DNA from: Candidatus Cohnella colombiensis
GTDB taxonomy: Bacteria > Bacillota > Bacilli > Paenibacillales > Paenibacillaceae
Reading direction: 5' to 3'
NCBI GenBank assembly: GCA_029203125.1
Contig: CP119317.1
Coordinates: 3,968,001-4,032,000 of the forward strand
Length of the DNA stretch: 64,000 nt
Shown: positions 17,300 to 25,033 of the stretch, in pieces
How the letters are laid out: each line of letters opens with the position of its first letter
Position numbering within the stretch: the first letter of the stretch is position 1
Made by a program: the position numbers and the translations under genes
The notes under the pieces: model-generated
Database searches by the model: none
The model's input: only the letters and a program-made list of their open reading frames with translations
Told to the model about the DNA's origin: nothing

Positions 17300-18028
17300 T
17301 TAGGAGTTTGCTCCTATTGTTGTTGCATTCTTTTTGGCAGATAGGGAAGCAAGTGCAGATGGATTGAATCCTTTAAAGATGAGCCACACCGCAAGAGTCA
17401 TTTCATTAGCTGCTACTGGCAGCGCCAGAATCGCACCCCATACGGAAACTTGTTCAATTACACCGAACATGACTAACAAGGCTTCAGTAAAAACAAGTGT
17501 TGCCCCTGTCATACCTAGTATGGGTATAAACCTTGGAACGAGCTTGGATTTAATAAAGATATAACTGTACATCATCGTGTTAATGCCCAGCATGAGGGCA
17601 GGCCCAAGTAAAAAGGTCCAGTCATGAATTGCTTTTAATAAAGTACCCGAAGCTTGAAAATAGGGGGCATCTAGGGCTCCCGCTGATACAAATTCCCGGC
17701 TTAAGGTCAATAGAGACAGTACGCTGATTATACCGACTGTGATGATAACCGCTTCAAGAAACCTGAAGCAAACATGCCAGATCGCGATCGTTTCATTATA
17801 CTTTCTCAAGATTGGAAACATTGTAGCTGCAGTACCCACCGCTGAAACGACAAGAATGATCTCCATAAGTGCTCCGAGTAATATCTTGTTGGCGTGTTCG
17901 GAACCCTTCATCAGATAATCGGGATCCTTTAGGATTGGATCATATAAAGTGAGACCAATTATCGAAGTAACCGCTGCGAGTATAAACAGTACCCCCACAA
18001 TTTTTGCTGCTAATTTGTTTGAATTCAT
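17300..18028 (-). CDS. DUF4386 integral membrane protein
   Basis: A 242-residue protein with about six membrane segments, starting at ATG 18028. The start (NKLAAKIVGVLFILAAVTSIIGLTLYDPIL) and the WHVCFRFLEAVIITVGI segment are typical of DUF4386, a family of unknown function. Its promoter (18111-18151) is nearly identical to that of the membrane-protein/XRE operon at 40 kb, so the two loci are probably controlled together. Confidence 0.88.
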   Translation of the reverse strand: MNSNKLAAKIVGVLFILAAVTSIIGLTLYDPILKDPDYLMKGSEHANKILLGALMEIILVVSAVGTAATMFPILRKYNETIAIWHVCFRFLEAVIITVGIISVLSLLTLSREFVSAGALDAPYFQASGTLLKAIHDWTFLLGPALMLGINTMMYSYIFIKSKLVPRFIPILGMTGATLVFTEALLVMFGVIEQVSVWGAILALPVAANEMTLAVWLIFKGFNPSALASLSAKKNATTIGANS

Positions 18029-18110
18029 TTTATATCCCCTTTTCTTGATAGGTCATGGATATGCTCCATGTGCGTTCGTCTCGCTATTAGAAGTAAATAA
18101 CGATATACAA

Positions 18111-18151
18111 AATGTAATCTAAACCATTCACTGTGTCAAGTATATTTTACA
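18111..18151 (-). promoter_or_regulatory. Conserved promoter/operator of DUF4386 gene (copy 1 of 2)
   Basis: Read on the minus strand it is TGTAAAATA, then -35 TTGACA (18134-18139), a 17-bp spacer and -10 TACATT (18111-18116). It matches 40141-40181 at 35 of 41 positions. The outer TGTAA...TTACA ends form an imperfect inverted repeat across the promoter, as expected for a repressor site. Confidence 0.65.
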
Positions 18152-18269
18152 CCAATTTGTACAGTGAGAGGCGTGTGGATAATTTTGACATCTATTTAAT
18201 ATAAAACTATAATTTAGTCATGAAAACTAGAGATGTCATTTCACGTGTTTTCACGAAGAGGAGATAATC

Positions 18270-19091
18270 ATGAGAGATTTTACGAAAGAATTGCCCGATC
18301 ATACGGAGAAATACATCGGGAAAAACGATTTATTTTTAGAGATATTCGAGGGGGAGAACCTCCCGAAAGCAACCAACAATAGGCCCCCGTTGCTTTTTGT
18401 ACATGGCGCCTTCACAGGAAGTTGGATGTGGAGCAAATACATCCCTCACTTTATCGGTGAAGGGTGGAAATGCTATGTCATGAACATGAGAAGTCACTAC
18501 AAAAGCAGGCAGCTGGATATGACAAAGATAACTTTCGAGGATTATTTGGAAGATATAAAAGTGGTTATCGGAGAGTGCGGTGTTCCACCGGTCGTTATCG
18601 GATTTAGCATGGGGGGGATCTTAGGCCAGAAGTTGGCTGAAACCGTAAAGATCGCCGGGTTAGTGTTGATCGATTCGGTCATCAGCAGACAAATTCATGA
18701 AGAAGTACCCTACGAACAATTAGAGCAATTGATATCCGGTATCATAATGCCTGCTCCAGTTCGAGAAGAGCTTTCGACGATAGATGAATCGGCAGAAGAC
18801 ATTGCTTTTCAAAGAAAGTATCTGGCAATGGAATCATCATCGGCATTTAACGCTTTTATTTACTCTACCGAATCAAAGGGTATATCCATCGACAGCGATT
18901 CTATTTCTTCCCCATGCTTAGTTATTAAAGCAGTAAACTGTGAGGATGACGACCGTCGAGGTAGAGTGTCAGCGGAACATCTCCGTGCGGAATATAAAGG
19001 GCTTTGGAACACAACACATACCGGTGTGCTCATAGGGCAGAGATACATGGAATCAGTAGATACAGTCATGGATTGGCTAAAAAGATTTTAA
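18270..19091 (+). CDS. Alpha/beta hydrolase
   Basis: 273 residues from ATG 18270 (GAGGAG upstream). This is an alpha/beta-hydrolase fold: oxyanion-hole FVHGAFTGSWMW, the nucleophile elbow VIGFSMGG with Ser113, and a probable acid in the CLVIKAVNCEDDDR strand-loop. The likely catalytic His is in NTTHTGVLIG, where the family usually has GH or SH. It is cytosolic with no signal peptide. It resembles small esterases or lactonases; the substrate is unknown. It is convergent with the CcdC-like gene 35 bp downstream. Confidence 0.85.
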   Translation: MRDFTKELPDHTEKYIGKNDLFLEIFEGENLPKATNNRPPLLFVHGAFTGSWMWSKYIPHFIGEGWKCYVMNMRSHYKSRQLDMTKITFEDYLEDIKVVIGECGVPPVVIGFSMGGILGQKLAETVKIAGLVLIDSVISRQIHEEVPYEQLEQLISGIIMPAPVREELSTIDESAEDIAFQRKYLAMESSSAFNAFIYSTESKGISIDSDSISSPCLVIKAVNCEDDDRRGRVSAEHLRAEYKGLWNTTHTGVLIGQRYMESVDTVMDWLKRF

Positions 19092-19126
19092 TTGGATCCT
19101 TTTCAATTGAAGTTGAGATACGGGGC

Positions 19127-19609
19127 TCAACTTTCTGTGGCAGGATACGACTGGCTGACCAAGCGCCGAAATTTGATAAACGAAACGACTCTCCATGGGA
19201 TGATATATCCGAATGCTACCATCATAAACAGTGCCATTTGTCCTTGGGGATCGATGCTGGAAAGCTCCTGACGAAGAGCAAACCGAAAGATTACAATGCC
19301 TAAGAAAGCAACGATAAACCCCCAATTTTTCTTTGCATAAATCAGCTTGTCTTCTCTTACCTCGTAATTGGTCGTCCAAATCAGTGGGATCGAGAACACA
19401 ATTCCAAGTGCTAAAGCCGCACCAAAAGACCAAGCCGGTTCATTCACATCTGGGTTAAACAGGAGCGACACTGCAGGAAGCATGAATAACAAAGGAATCA
19501 ACAATCGGATTCCACTGCCTCGAATCGGACGATACATGCTTCTTGTTCTTCTCCACAATACCAAAGCTGCAATAGCAGCGATCATCACATAAAAAGTGCT
19601 TCCGTTCAT
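19127..19609 (-). CDS. CcdC-like (DUF1453) membrane protein
   Basis: 160 residues from ATG 19609 (GAGGTGG seven nt upstream). Four to five membrane segments. The charged RRTRSMYRPIRGSGIRLLIPLLFMLP stretch after TM1 and the NYEVREDKLIYAKKNWGFI loop are typical of the CcdC/DUF1453 family found beside cytochrome c biogenesis genes in bacilli. No ccdA or other cytochrome c maturation gene is nearby, so a maturation role is not supported by context. The gene is monocistronic. Confidence 0.7.
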   Translation of the reverse strand: MNGSTFYVMIAAIAALVLWRRTRSMYRPIRGSGIRLLIPLLFMLPAVSLLFNPDVNEPAWSFGAALALGIVFSIPLIWTTNYEVREDKLIYAKKNWGFIVAFLGIVIFRFALRQELSSIDPQGQMALFMMVAFGYIIPWRVVSFIKFRRLVSQSYPATES

Positions 19610-19819
19610 TTTGCGACCACCTCATAAATTGTTACTCTAATTCTAATTAATAGGGTATGTCTATGAATAGTGAGAAAGATCATTCAATGGCTATGAAAAA
19701 CTTCATACAATTGGCAATGACGTTTGGGGGATGTAGCTCCAATCTGTGCATATTTTTCTGGACAGTTAACAATACTATGCTAGATAACATATCCAATTGG
19801 CAGGAAGGAAGAGGCATAG

Positions 19820-20077
19820 TTGGCTGAGCATTCAGATACAAGTTGGAAAAACGATCATCCAAGCACTTTGTTAAGCAACTCTGTCCAAAGGGCAGATCAT
19901 GCGGTGAAGCAAGCGATGTCAAATCCGGTGGAGACGGCGATTGAGCAGGCGTATAATTCAATAGAACATACTGAAAATGCGCTTTTGCATGCAGAGCATC
20001 AACAGGAGAATATGGATACAGTCGAGCAAAATAAACAACAATTAGAGCGGATGAAGCAGCAATTGCGTGAAGTATAA
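19820..20077 (+). CDS. Small helical hypothetical protein
   Basis: 85 residues from TTG 19820 (AGGAAGAGG upstream). The protein is hydrophilic, rich in Gln, Glu and His, and almost entirely helical (VKQAMSNPVETAIEQAY, HQQENMDTVEQNKQQLERMK), likely a short coiled coil. No family recognised. Gene support comes from the ribosome site and composition. It sits just before the 51-bp palindromic repeats at 20126. Confidence 0.6.
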   Translation: MAEHSDTSWKNDHPSTLLSNSVQRADHAVKQAMSNPVETAIEQAYNSIEHTENALLHAEHQQENMDTVEQNKQQLERMKQQLREV

Positions 20078-20125
20078 GAGAGGGTAGAAACAATATCCGG
20101 GTTTGTCTCATAAGGCTCATACGCG

Positions 20126-20262
20126 AATAGTGTCCTCACAGGGCACTATTTTGCTCGTGTGGCGTGATTCTGCGGAAATAGTGTCCTCATGGGACACTAT
20201 TTTGCTCACATGACATGATTATGTGGAAAGGACTGTCCCATAAGTGAACTTGCTCCTTGTGG
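20126..20262 (+). repeat. 51-bp tandem palindromic repeat cluster A
   Basis: Unit 1 is 20126-20176 and unit 2 is 20177-20227, exactly 51 bp each; a degenerate third unit follows (shared TTGCTC 48 bp further on). Each starts with a hairpin: AATAGTGTCC/GGACACTATT in unit 2 is a perfect 10-bp stem with TCAT loop, and unit 1 has AATAGTG/CACTATT. The 26-bp linkers are similar (TTGCTC...TGATT). The gap 20078-20454 has no gene. Function unknown. Confidence 0.8.
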
Positions 20263-20363
20263 ACGGACTTCACTCCTTTTCCCATCTTTTAAATAGCCTA
20301 TAACTATCATATAATAGTAGATAGAGATTTTATTCTAGAAAATAAAAGTGCTACCTTATGATA

Positions 20364-20418
20364 GTTTGACTAGGGCGCTTTCTAGCTTGCTGTGACGCCA
20401 TAGCAGGAGCGCCTAAAT
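20364..20418 (+). promoter_or_regulatory. Structured leader upstream of mqo
   Basis: AGGGCGCT (about 20371-20378) can pair with AGCGCCT (about 20408-20414), with an inner TTGCT/AGCAG pairing, 40 nt before the mqo start. A TATAAT-like box lies near 20311. It is not a recognised riboswitch; it could be an mRNA stability or regulatory hairpin. Confidence 0.3.
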
Positions 20419-20454
20419 CCTTTCTGCAAATCGTAGGGTATAAGGACGGTAAAT

Positions 20455-21981
20455 ATGAGCAACAAACAAACGAATACAGACGTTATCTTAATTGGTGCTG
20501 GTATTATGAGTGCGACTTTGGGATCACTGCTGAAAGAGTTAGTACCGGACTGGGGAGTTACAGTATTTGAGAAGCTCGCAAACCCAGGAGAGGAAAGCTC
20601 TAACGAATGGAATAATGCGGGAACTGGGCACGCTGCACTGTGCGAGCTTAATTACACTGTCGAAAAATCGGACGGGTCCATAGATATTAGCAAAGCTATC
20701 AACGTTAATGAACAGTTTCAGGTTTCAAGACAGTTTTGGTCGTATCTTGTAAAAAGCAATCTGATTCGTGATCCTCAGGATTTTATTATGCCGTTGCCTC
20801 ATATGAGTTATGTACGTGGGGAGCAAAATGTAACATTTTTGAAAAAACGGTTTGAAGCGTTGTCTAACAACCCTCTATTTCAAGGGATGGAGTTTTCCGA
20901 TAACCCAGAACAACTGATGGAATGGCTTCCGCTTATGATGAAAGATCGCACGTTCAATGAACCTATAGCGGCAACAAAAATCGAATCAGGCACGGATGTT
21001 AATTTTGGCGCTTTAACGCGTATGTTGTTTGATCATTTAAAAAGCAATAACGTCAATATACATTACCAACATAGTGTGAATAAAATTAAACGTACGAGCG
21101 ACGGATTATGGGAATTAAAAGTGAAAAATCTTAGTAGTGGTGTTGTCGAACGTCATACTGCTAAATTCGTCTTTATTGGCGCGGGTGGAGGAAGCCTACA
21201 TTTACTGCAAAAGACCGGTATTCCTGAAGGAAAACATGTCGGGGGATTCCCAGTAAGTGGGCTATTTATGGTGTGCAACAACCCAGAGATTGTAGAGCAA
21301 CATCATGCCAAAGTATACGGTAAAGCATCGGTTGGTGCTCCACCAATGTCTGTACCGCATCTTGACACACGATTTATTGACGACAAAAAATCGTTATTAT
21401 TTGGACCGTTTGCAGGGTTCTCACCCAAGTTTTTAAAGACGGGTTCAATGTTTGATTTGATAACTTCTGTGAAGCCAAATAACGTGCTTACGATGTTGGC
21501 GGCAGGCGTAAAAGAGATGTCATTAACCAAGTACCTGATCAAGCAAGTTATGTTATCGAAGGAACAGCGCATGGAAGAATTACGAGAGTTTGTTCCGAAC
21601 GCCAAGAGCGAGGATTGGGCTTTGGTGGTAGCGGGCCAACGTGTTCAAGTGATTAAAGATACGGCCAAAGGCGGTAAAGGAACGCTTCAATTTGGTACGG
21701 AGGTCATCACTGCTGCAGATGGCTCGGTCGCTGCATTGCTCGGAGCTTCACCGGGTGCTTCTACCGCAGTTTCAGTTATGCTTGAGATCTTAGAGAGATG
21801 CTTCCCCCAACATATCAAAGAGTGGGAGCCAAAAATAAAAGAAATGATTCCTTCATATGGCTTGTCACTGCTGGAAAACCCAGAGCTTATCGACGAAATT
21901 CATACTTCAACAGCACGGGCGCTCGGTCTAAGCGAAAGCTTAGACACAGCGAAAGATCCTGTGTTAGTTCCATCATACTAG
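20455..21981 (+). CDS. mqo: Malate:quinone oxidoreductase
   Basis: A 508-residue FAD enzyme that oxidises malate to oxaloacetate and reduces quinone at the membrane face, bypassing soluble malate dehydrogenase in the TCA cycle. The FAD Rossmann motif is at the N-terminus (DVILIGAGIMSATLGSLL), followed by the Mqo-specific NEWNNAGTGHAALCELNYT, INVNEQFQVSRQFW and FVFIGAGGGSLHLLQK. The C-terminal half has FGPFAGFSPKFLKTGS and the end motif ALLGASPGASTAVSVMLEIL. Length matches the family. ATG 20455 follows AAGGACGG. A structured leader precedes it and a strong terminator follows, so it is a single-gene unit. Confidence 0.96.
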   Translation: MSNKQTNTDVILIGAGIMSATLGSLLKELVPDWGVTVFEKLANPGEESSNEWNNAGTGHAALCELNYTVEKSDGSIDISKAINVNEQFQVSRQFWSYLVKSNLIRDPQDFIMPLPHMSYVRGEQNVTFLKKRFEALSNNPLFQGMEFSDNPEQLMEWLPLMMKDRTFNEPIAATKIESGTDVNFGALTRMLFDHLKSNNVNIHYQHSVNKIKRTSDGLWELKVKNLSSGVVERHTAKFVFIGAGGGSLHLLQKTGIPEGKHVGGFPVSGLFMVCNNPEIVEQHHAKVYGKASVGAPPMSVPHLDTRFIDDKKSLLFGPFAGFSPKFLKTGSMFDLITSVKPNNVLTMLAAGVKEMSLTKYLIKQVMLSKEQRMEELREFVPNAKSEDWALVVAGQRVQVIKDTAKGGKGTLQFGTEVITAADGSVAALLGASPGASTAVSVMLEILERCFPQHIKEWEPKIKEMIPSYGLSLLENPELIDEIHTSTARALGLSESLDTAKDPVLVPSY

Positions 21982-22016
21982 CGCAACAATTGAACGAAAG
22001 AGAAGCAACCGAAAGA

Positions 22017-22059
22017 CGAGTCTTCGAGCGGTGTACAACCGTTGAAGACTCGTTTTTTT
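22017..22059 (+). terminator. Terminator of mqo
   Basis: CGAGTCTTC (22017-22025) pairs with GAAGACTCG (22044-22052) with further inner pairing, followed by TTTTTTT. Confidence 0.92.
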
Positions 22060-22109
22060 GTTTTACATTCATCCCCTTCGGACGCGGGTTGGCCCCCTTA
22101 GTCCGGAGT

Positions 22110-23090
22110 CTATGATTCGTAAATATGCCTAATGACATCCTCGATTGGGATGTTCGTGATATTGATGTCGACGACAGGGAACTGTTCTAAGATTTCATAG
22201 ATCCACACCTTAATATCCTTAGCTGTCAAATCGACTTCGATTTGCACAGATAGCGGTGCCGAGCTGACAACTGTGTAAGCTGAGAACAACGATGGGTCGA
22301 TGGGCTGTGCGAATTTCACATCTATTATTTTACTGTTTGAGAAAAAGGTGCTCAATTTATCCATGGATTCATCAAACACGATCGTACCTTTATTAATAAT
22401 CGTTACCTGATCACATAAATTTTCTAAGTCTGCTAAGTCATGCGTCGTAATAATGAAAGTCGTCCCGAGCTCCCGATTCATCTGTTTAATAAACTGACGA
22501 ACGGTCTCCTTGGACACGATATCAAGACCAATCGTTGGCTCGTCGAGAAAAATCAGTGGGGGATGATGGAGCAATGCACAGACAAGCTCACATTTCATAC
22601 GTTCTCCGAGTGATAGCGTCCGAACAGGCTGATGGATAACGTCTCGGATTTGAAGCATGTCGAGGAAGGAGTCGAGCCGTCGTTTATACTCGTCATCTGG
22701 AATTTTGTACATTTCCTTGTTAAGCGAGAACGTATCGATCGGCGGTAGATCCCACCAGAGCTGTGATTTTTGGCCGAACAGAACACCTAGATTTCGAACA
22801 AAACGCTCGCGATCTTTCCAAGGCGTAAAGCCAAGCACATTCACCGTCCCTTCTGAAGGGTGAAGAATGCCGGACATGATTTTGATCGTCGTAGACTTAC
22901 CGGCACCATTCGGACCGATCAGACCGCGAATTTCTCCTTTTTTTACTTGAAGATCTATACCGTTTATTCCGTCGATGAGTTCGACTTCTCGGTTCCATAA
23001 TGACCGTACCGACGAGAGAAAGCCTTCCAGCTTCTTTATTTTCTTAAAGGTTTTACGCAGGCCCTTTACGTTAATAACTAATTCGCTCAT
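22110..23090 (-). CDS. ABC-2 type exporter, ATP-binding protein
   Basis: 326 residues from ATG 23090 (GGAGG nine nt upstream). Walker A is GPNGAGKST, the signature LSLGERMKCELVCALLHHP (LSLGE rather than LSGGQ), Walker B LIFLDEPTIGLD and the switch His in ITTHD. A C-terminal ~90-residue extension, as in NatA/DrrA-type exporters, follows. It is the last gene of a three-gene unit with two ABC2_membrane_6-type permeases (gaps of 4-5 bp). The cargo is unknown; such operons are common in bacilli and clostridia. Confidence 0.93.
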   Translation of the reverse strand: MSELVINVKGLRKTFKKIKKLEGFLSSVRSLWNREVELIDGINGIDLQVKKGEIRGLIGPNGAGKSTTIKIMSGILHPSEGTVNVLGFTPWKDRERFVRNLGVLFGQKSQLWWDLPPIDTFSLNKEMYKIPDDEYKRRLDSFLDMLQIRDVIHQPVRTLSLGERMKCELVCALLHHPPLIFLDEPTIGLDIVSKETVRQFIKQMNRELGTTFIITTHDLADLENLCDQVTIINKGTIVFDESMDKLSTFFSNSKIIDVKFAQPIDPSLFSAYTVVSSAPLSVQIEVDLTAKDIKVWIYEILEQFPVVDINITNIPIEDVIRHIYES

Positions 23091-23095
23091 CCTAT

Positions 23096-23890
23096 TCAGC
23101 CTCCTGCACTCGTGTAATTTCGTAAACTGCGATTCCAGACCTTGATGCTCAACCAGAAAATGAGTACACAGCTAACCGCTGCGATCACTAACCGGCTATC
23201 TACCCGGTGGAGTAGAATTTGTGCTGGATAATAGGTCCAGATGGCGAATGGGAGGAAGGTAACCATCGCCGTTTGCAGAATTGCAGGATAGATGTTAGAT
23301 GGATAATTACCGAAATCGGTAATCCGATCGAACATCTCGCTCATCCTTCCCATCTGCACGATCAGAACGACAATGGCACAATAGAACACAGTCACTGCCA
23401 TAAACAGAATAACGCCTGCCACGATCGCAATCAGGAACAGTGCAATCGTTACGAAGTCTATCGACAAGTGCAACTGGCGGAAAGCCACAATCGACACCCC
23501 GATTCCGGCGATACAGGAACCGATACCGTTGAGTTGAAAGCCACTGCACAACAGTACGCCGATAGGTGGGTAGGGTTTAAGTAGCAATCGATCAAATTCG
23601 CCTTTACGGACCATGTTCATAACCATGCCTCGAAGGTCCCCGAACAGCAAATCACGTATGCCGAACCAGAGCAGTAGCAAGCCTTGGAAGAGCAATATTT
23701 GCCCCAGCGTCCATCCAGGATAGCCGCGAGTTTGGGTGAAGATTAAATATTGAACGAGTGGTGCAATCCCGGAAACCAAGATGGAGATAAATAGCCCCGT
23801 TAGGAAGTCGAATCGATAGATCATCGCCCGCGAAACGCTAAGCTTCATATGCCAGCCGAAGAGGCGAAACAGTCCCGTTATCATATCCAT
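23096..23890 (-). CDS. ABC-2 family permease (second permease)
   Basis: 264 residues with six membrane segments. The pattern fits PF06182-type permeases (ABC-2 family transporter): an early LFGWHMKLSVSRAMIYRFDFLTGLF, a central GEFDRLLLKPYPP loop that is typical of the family, and a C-terminal SIKVWNRSLRNYTSAGG tail. It forms a heterodimeric channel with the permease encoded 4 bp upstream and is powered by the downstream ATPase. Confidence 0.88.
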   Translation of the reverse strand: MDMITGLFRLFGWHMKLSVSRAMIYRFDFLTGLFISILVSGIAPLVQYLIFTQTRGYPGWTLGQILLFQGLLLLWFGIRDLLFGDLRGMVMNMVRKGEFDRLLLKPYPPIGVLLCSGFQLNGIGSCIAGIGVSIVAFRQLHLSIDFVTIALFLIAIVAGVILFMAVTVFYCAIVVLIVQMGRMSEMFDRITDFGNYPSNIYPAILQTAMVTFLPFAIWTYYPAQILLHRVDSRLVIAAVSCVLIFWLSIKVWNRSLRNYTSAGG

Positions 23891-23894
23891 AGCG

Positions 23895-24695
23895 TCAGCC
23901 TCCTGCCACGACGATATTTCTCAATAAAAAAGCCCAAATGCTGCGTACGATCGTATACAGGACGACAATCCAAATGAACTGCATAACAATGACTTGAAGC
24001 CAGGCATCGATGGACGTATCGCCATGTCGAATGAAAAACTGGACAGGCTCATAGAAGATGTACTGGAAAGGCAGCACTCCACATATTCGTCTCAGCCAGT
24101 CAGGGAAAAATTCAAGTGGAATCATAGTACCGCCGAGCAGAACGAGCAACGCGTTTACAACACGAGCCGTGCCCACGTTACTCTGCGTTAAAGCGGCGCT
24201 CATTCCGACAATATAGTTGAGCAGAAAGAGGAGTATAAAAGCGAGCATGATTAGCACAAGGAACTTGCCAAAGGAAGCGAACGTTAGAAAGGTGGGTGGA
24301 TAAATGATCGAATATAGTGCCATGACAGGGAAAAATTCGAACAGAATACCCGCCAAGCGCAGTGCGAGCGCATTCGCAAGCTCATACTGGAAGAGAGGCA
24401 TCGGTCGCAGCAATAGCGGTGCTAACTCTCCAGATAGAATGTACCCAGACATTCGCCGATCGACCATATTGTAAATAAATATCCAGACGAAAACCGTTAC
24501 TCCGTAATACCAGATCATTTGAGTTAAATCGTACCCTTTGATTTCAGTAGAACCATTGTAAGAATAAATGCTGGTGAATAAGTAGATGTTAATAGCCATA
24601 ACCATTGGGAAAATAATAATCGAAAGTAAGAAGCCCATCTTGTAAGCGAAGAACACTCGAAAATTCATTTGAACTGCCTTCCAGAAGACGCGCAC
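23895..24695 (-). CDS. ABC-2 family permease (first permease)
   Basis: 266 residues, six membrane segments, starting at GTG 24695. The family landmarks are WKAVQMNFRVFFAYKMGFLLSI, the SGELAPLLLRPMPLFQYELANAL loop and the final SIWAFLLRNIVVAGG. It is the first gene of the operon. Its ribosome site (GGGGGTGTGTAG) lies in the 3' arm of a hairpin at 24699-24724, so translation may be limited by mRNA folding. Confidence 0.88.
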   Translation of the reverse strand: MRVFWKAVQMNFRVFFAYKMGFLLSIIIFPMVMAINIYLFTSIYSYNGSTEIKGYDLTQMIWYYGVTVFVWIFIYNMVDRRMSGYILSGELAPLLLRPMPLFQYELANALALRLAGILFEFFPVMALYSIIYPPTFLTFASFGKFLVLIMLAFILLFLLNYIVGMSAALTQSNVGTARVVNALLVLLGGTMIPLEFFPDWLRRICGVLPFQYIFYEPVQFFIRHGDTSIDAWLQVIVMQFIWIVVLYTIVRSIWAFLLRNIVVAGG

Positions 24696-24698
24696 CTA

Positions 24699-24724
24699 CA
24701 CACCCCCATTTATATGTGGGTGTT
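24699..24724 (-). promoter_or_regulatory. Hairpin covering the ribosome site of the ABC-2 operon
   Basis: On the minus strand ACACCCACA pairs with TGGGGGTGT (8 of 9 pairs) around an AT-rich loop. The purine-rich arm is the likely Shine-Dalgarno sequence of the GTG start at 24695. No U-run follows, so it is not a terminator. Confidence 0.4.
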
Positions 24725-24824
24725 ATTATCATCCAAAGCTATGGGCTATTCAACCTTGAAAAATATAGAATATACTTCAGTTACTATAGAAAAATTCTAT
24801 GAAGCTACAAAAATCGTCAAGAGG

Positions 24825-25031
24825 CTAATATACACAAGTAGTATCGCGGGCGCCAAAAAGTGGGCTCGGGATCCATGTTTGACCGCTATCGGTTGTCAAA
24901 TAGAGCAAGGAATCATTTTGATCCGGATAAGTAACCAGAACACCATCTTCGGAGGTAACGTTCTACCCGTTGATAAGCTGACTTTTGCCGCCATTGCAAT
25001 AGTGAGCATGGCTGCACCAGTCCCAATCATC
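24825..25031 (-). pseudogene. Remnant of an Asp-box (BNR-repeat) protein
   Basis: The last 44 codons in frame (24825-24959) read VTSEDGVLVTYPDQNDSLLY and continue with LTTDSGQTWIPS. TTDSGQTW fits the Asp-box motif S/T-x-D-x-G-x-T-W. Just upstream in the same frame is a second Asp-box-like YCNGGKSQ, separated by an in-frame TAG (24963-24965). No start or N-terminal domain remains; the frame runs straight into the stop of the opu gene. It is best read as a decayed C-terminal fragment of a sialidase- or photosystem-stability-like propeller protein. The plus-strand frame across it (24669-25037) is an unsupported shadow. This fills the 337-bp gap. Confidence 0.5.
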
Positions 25032-25033
25032 GC

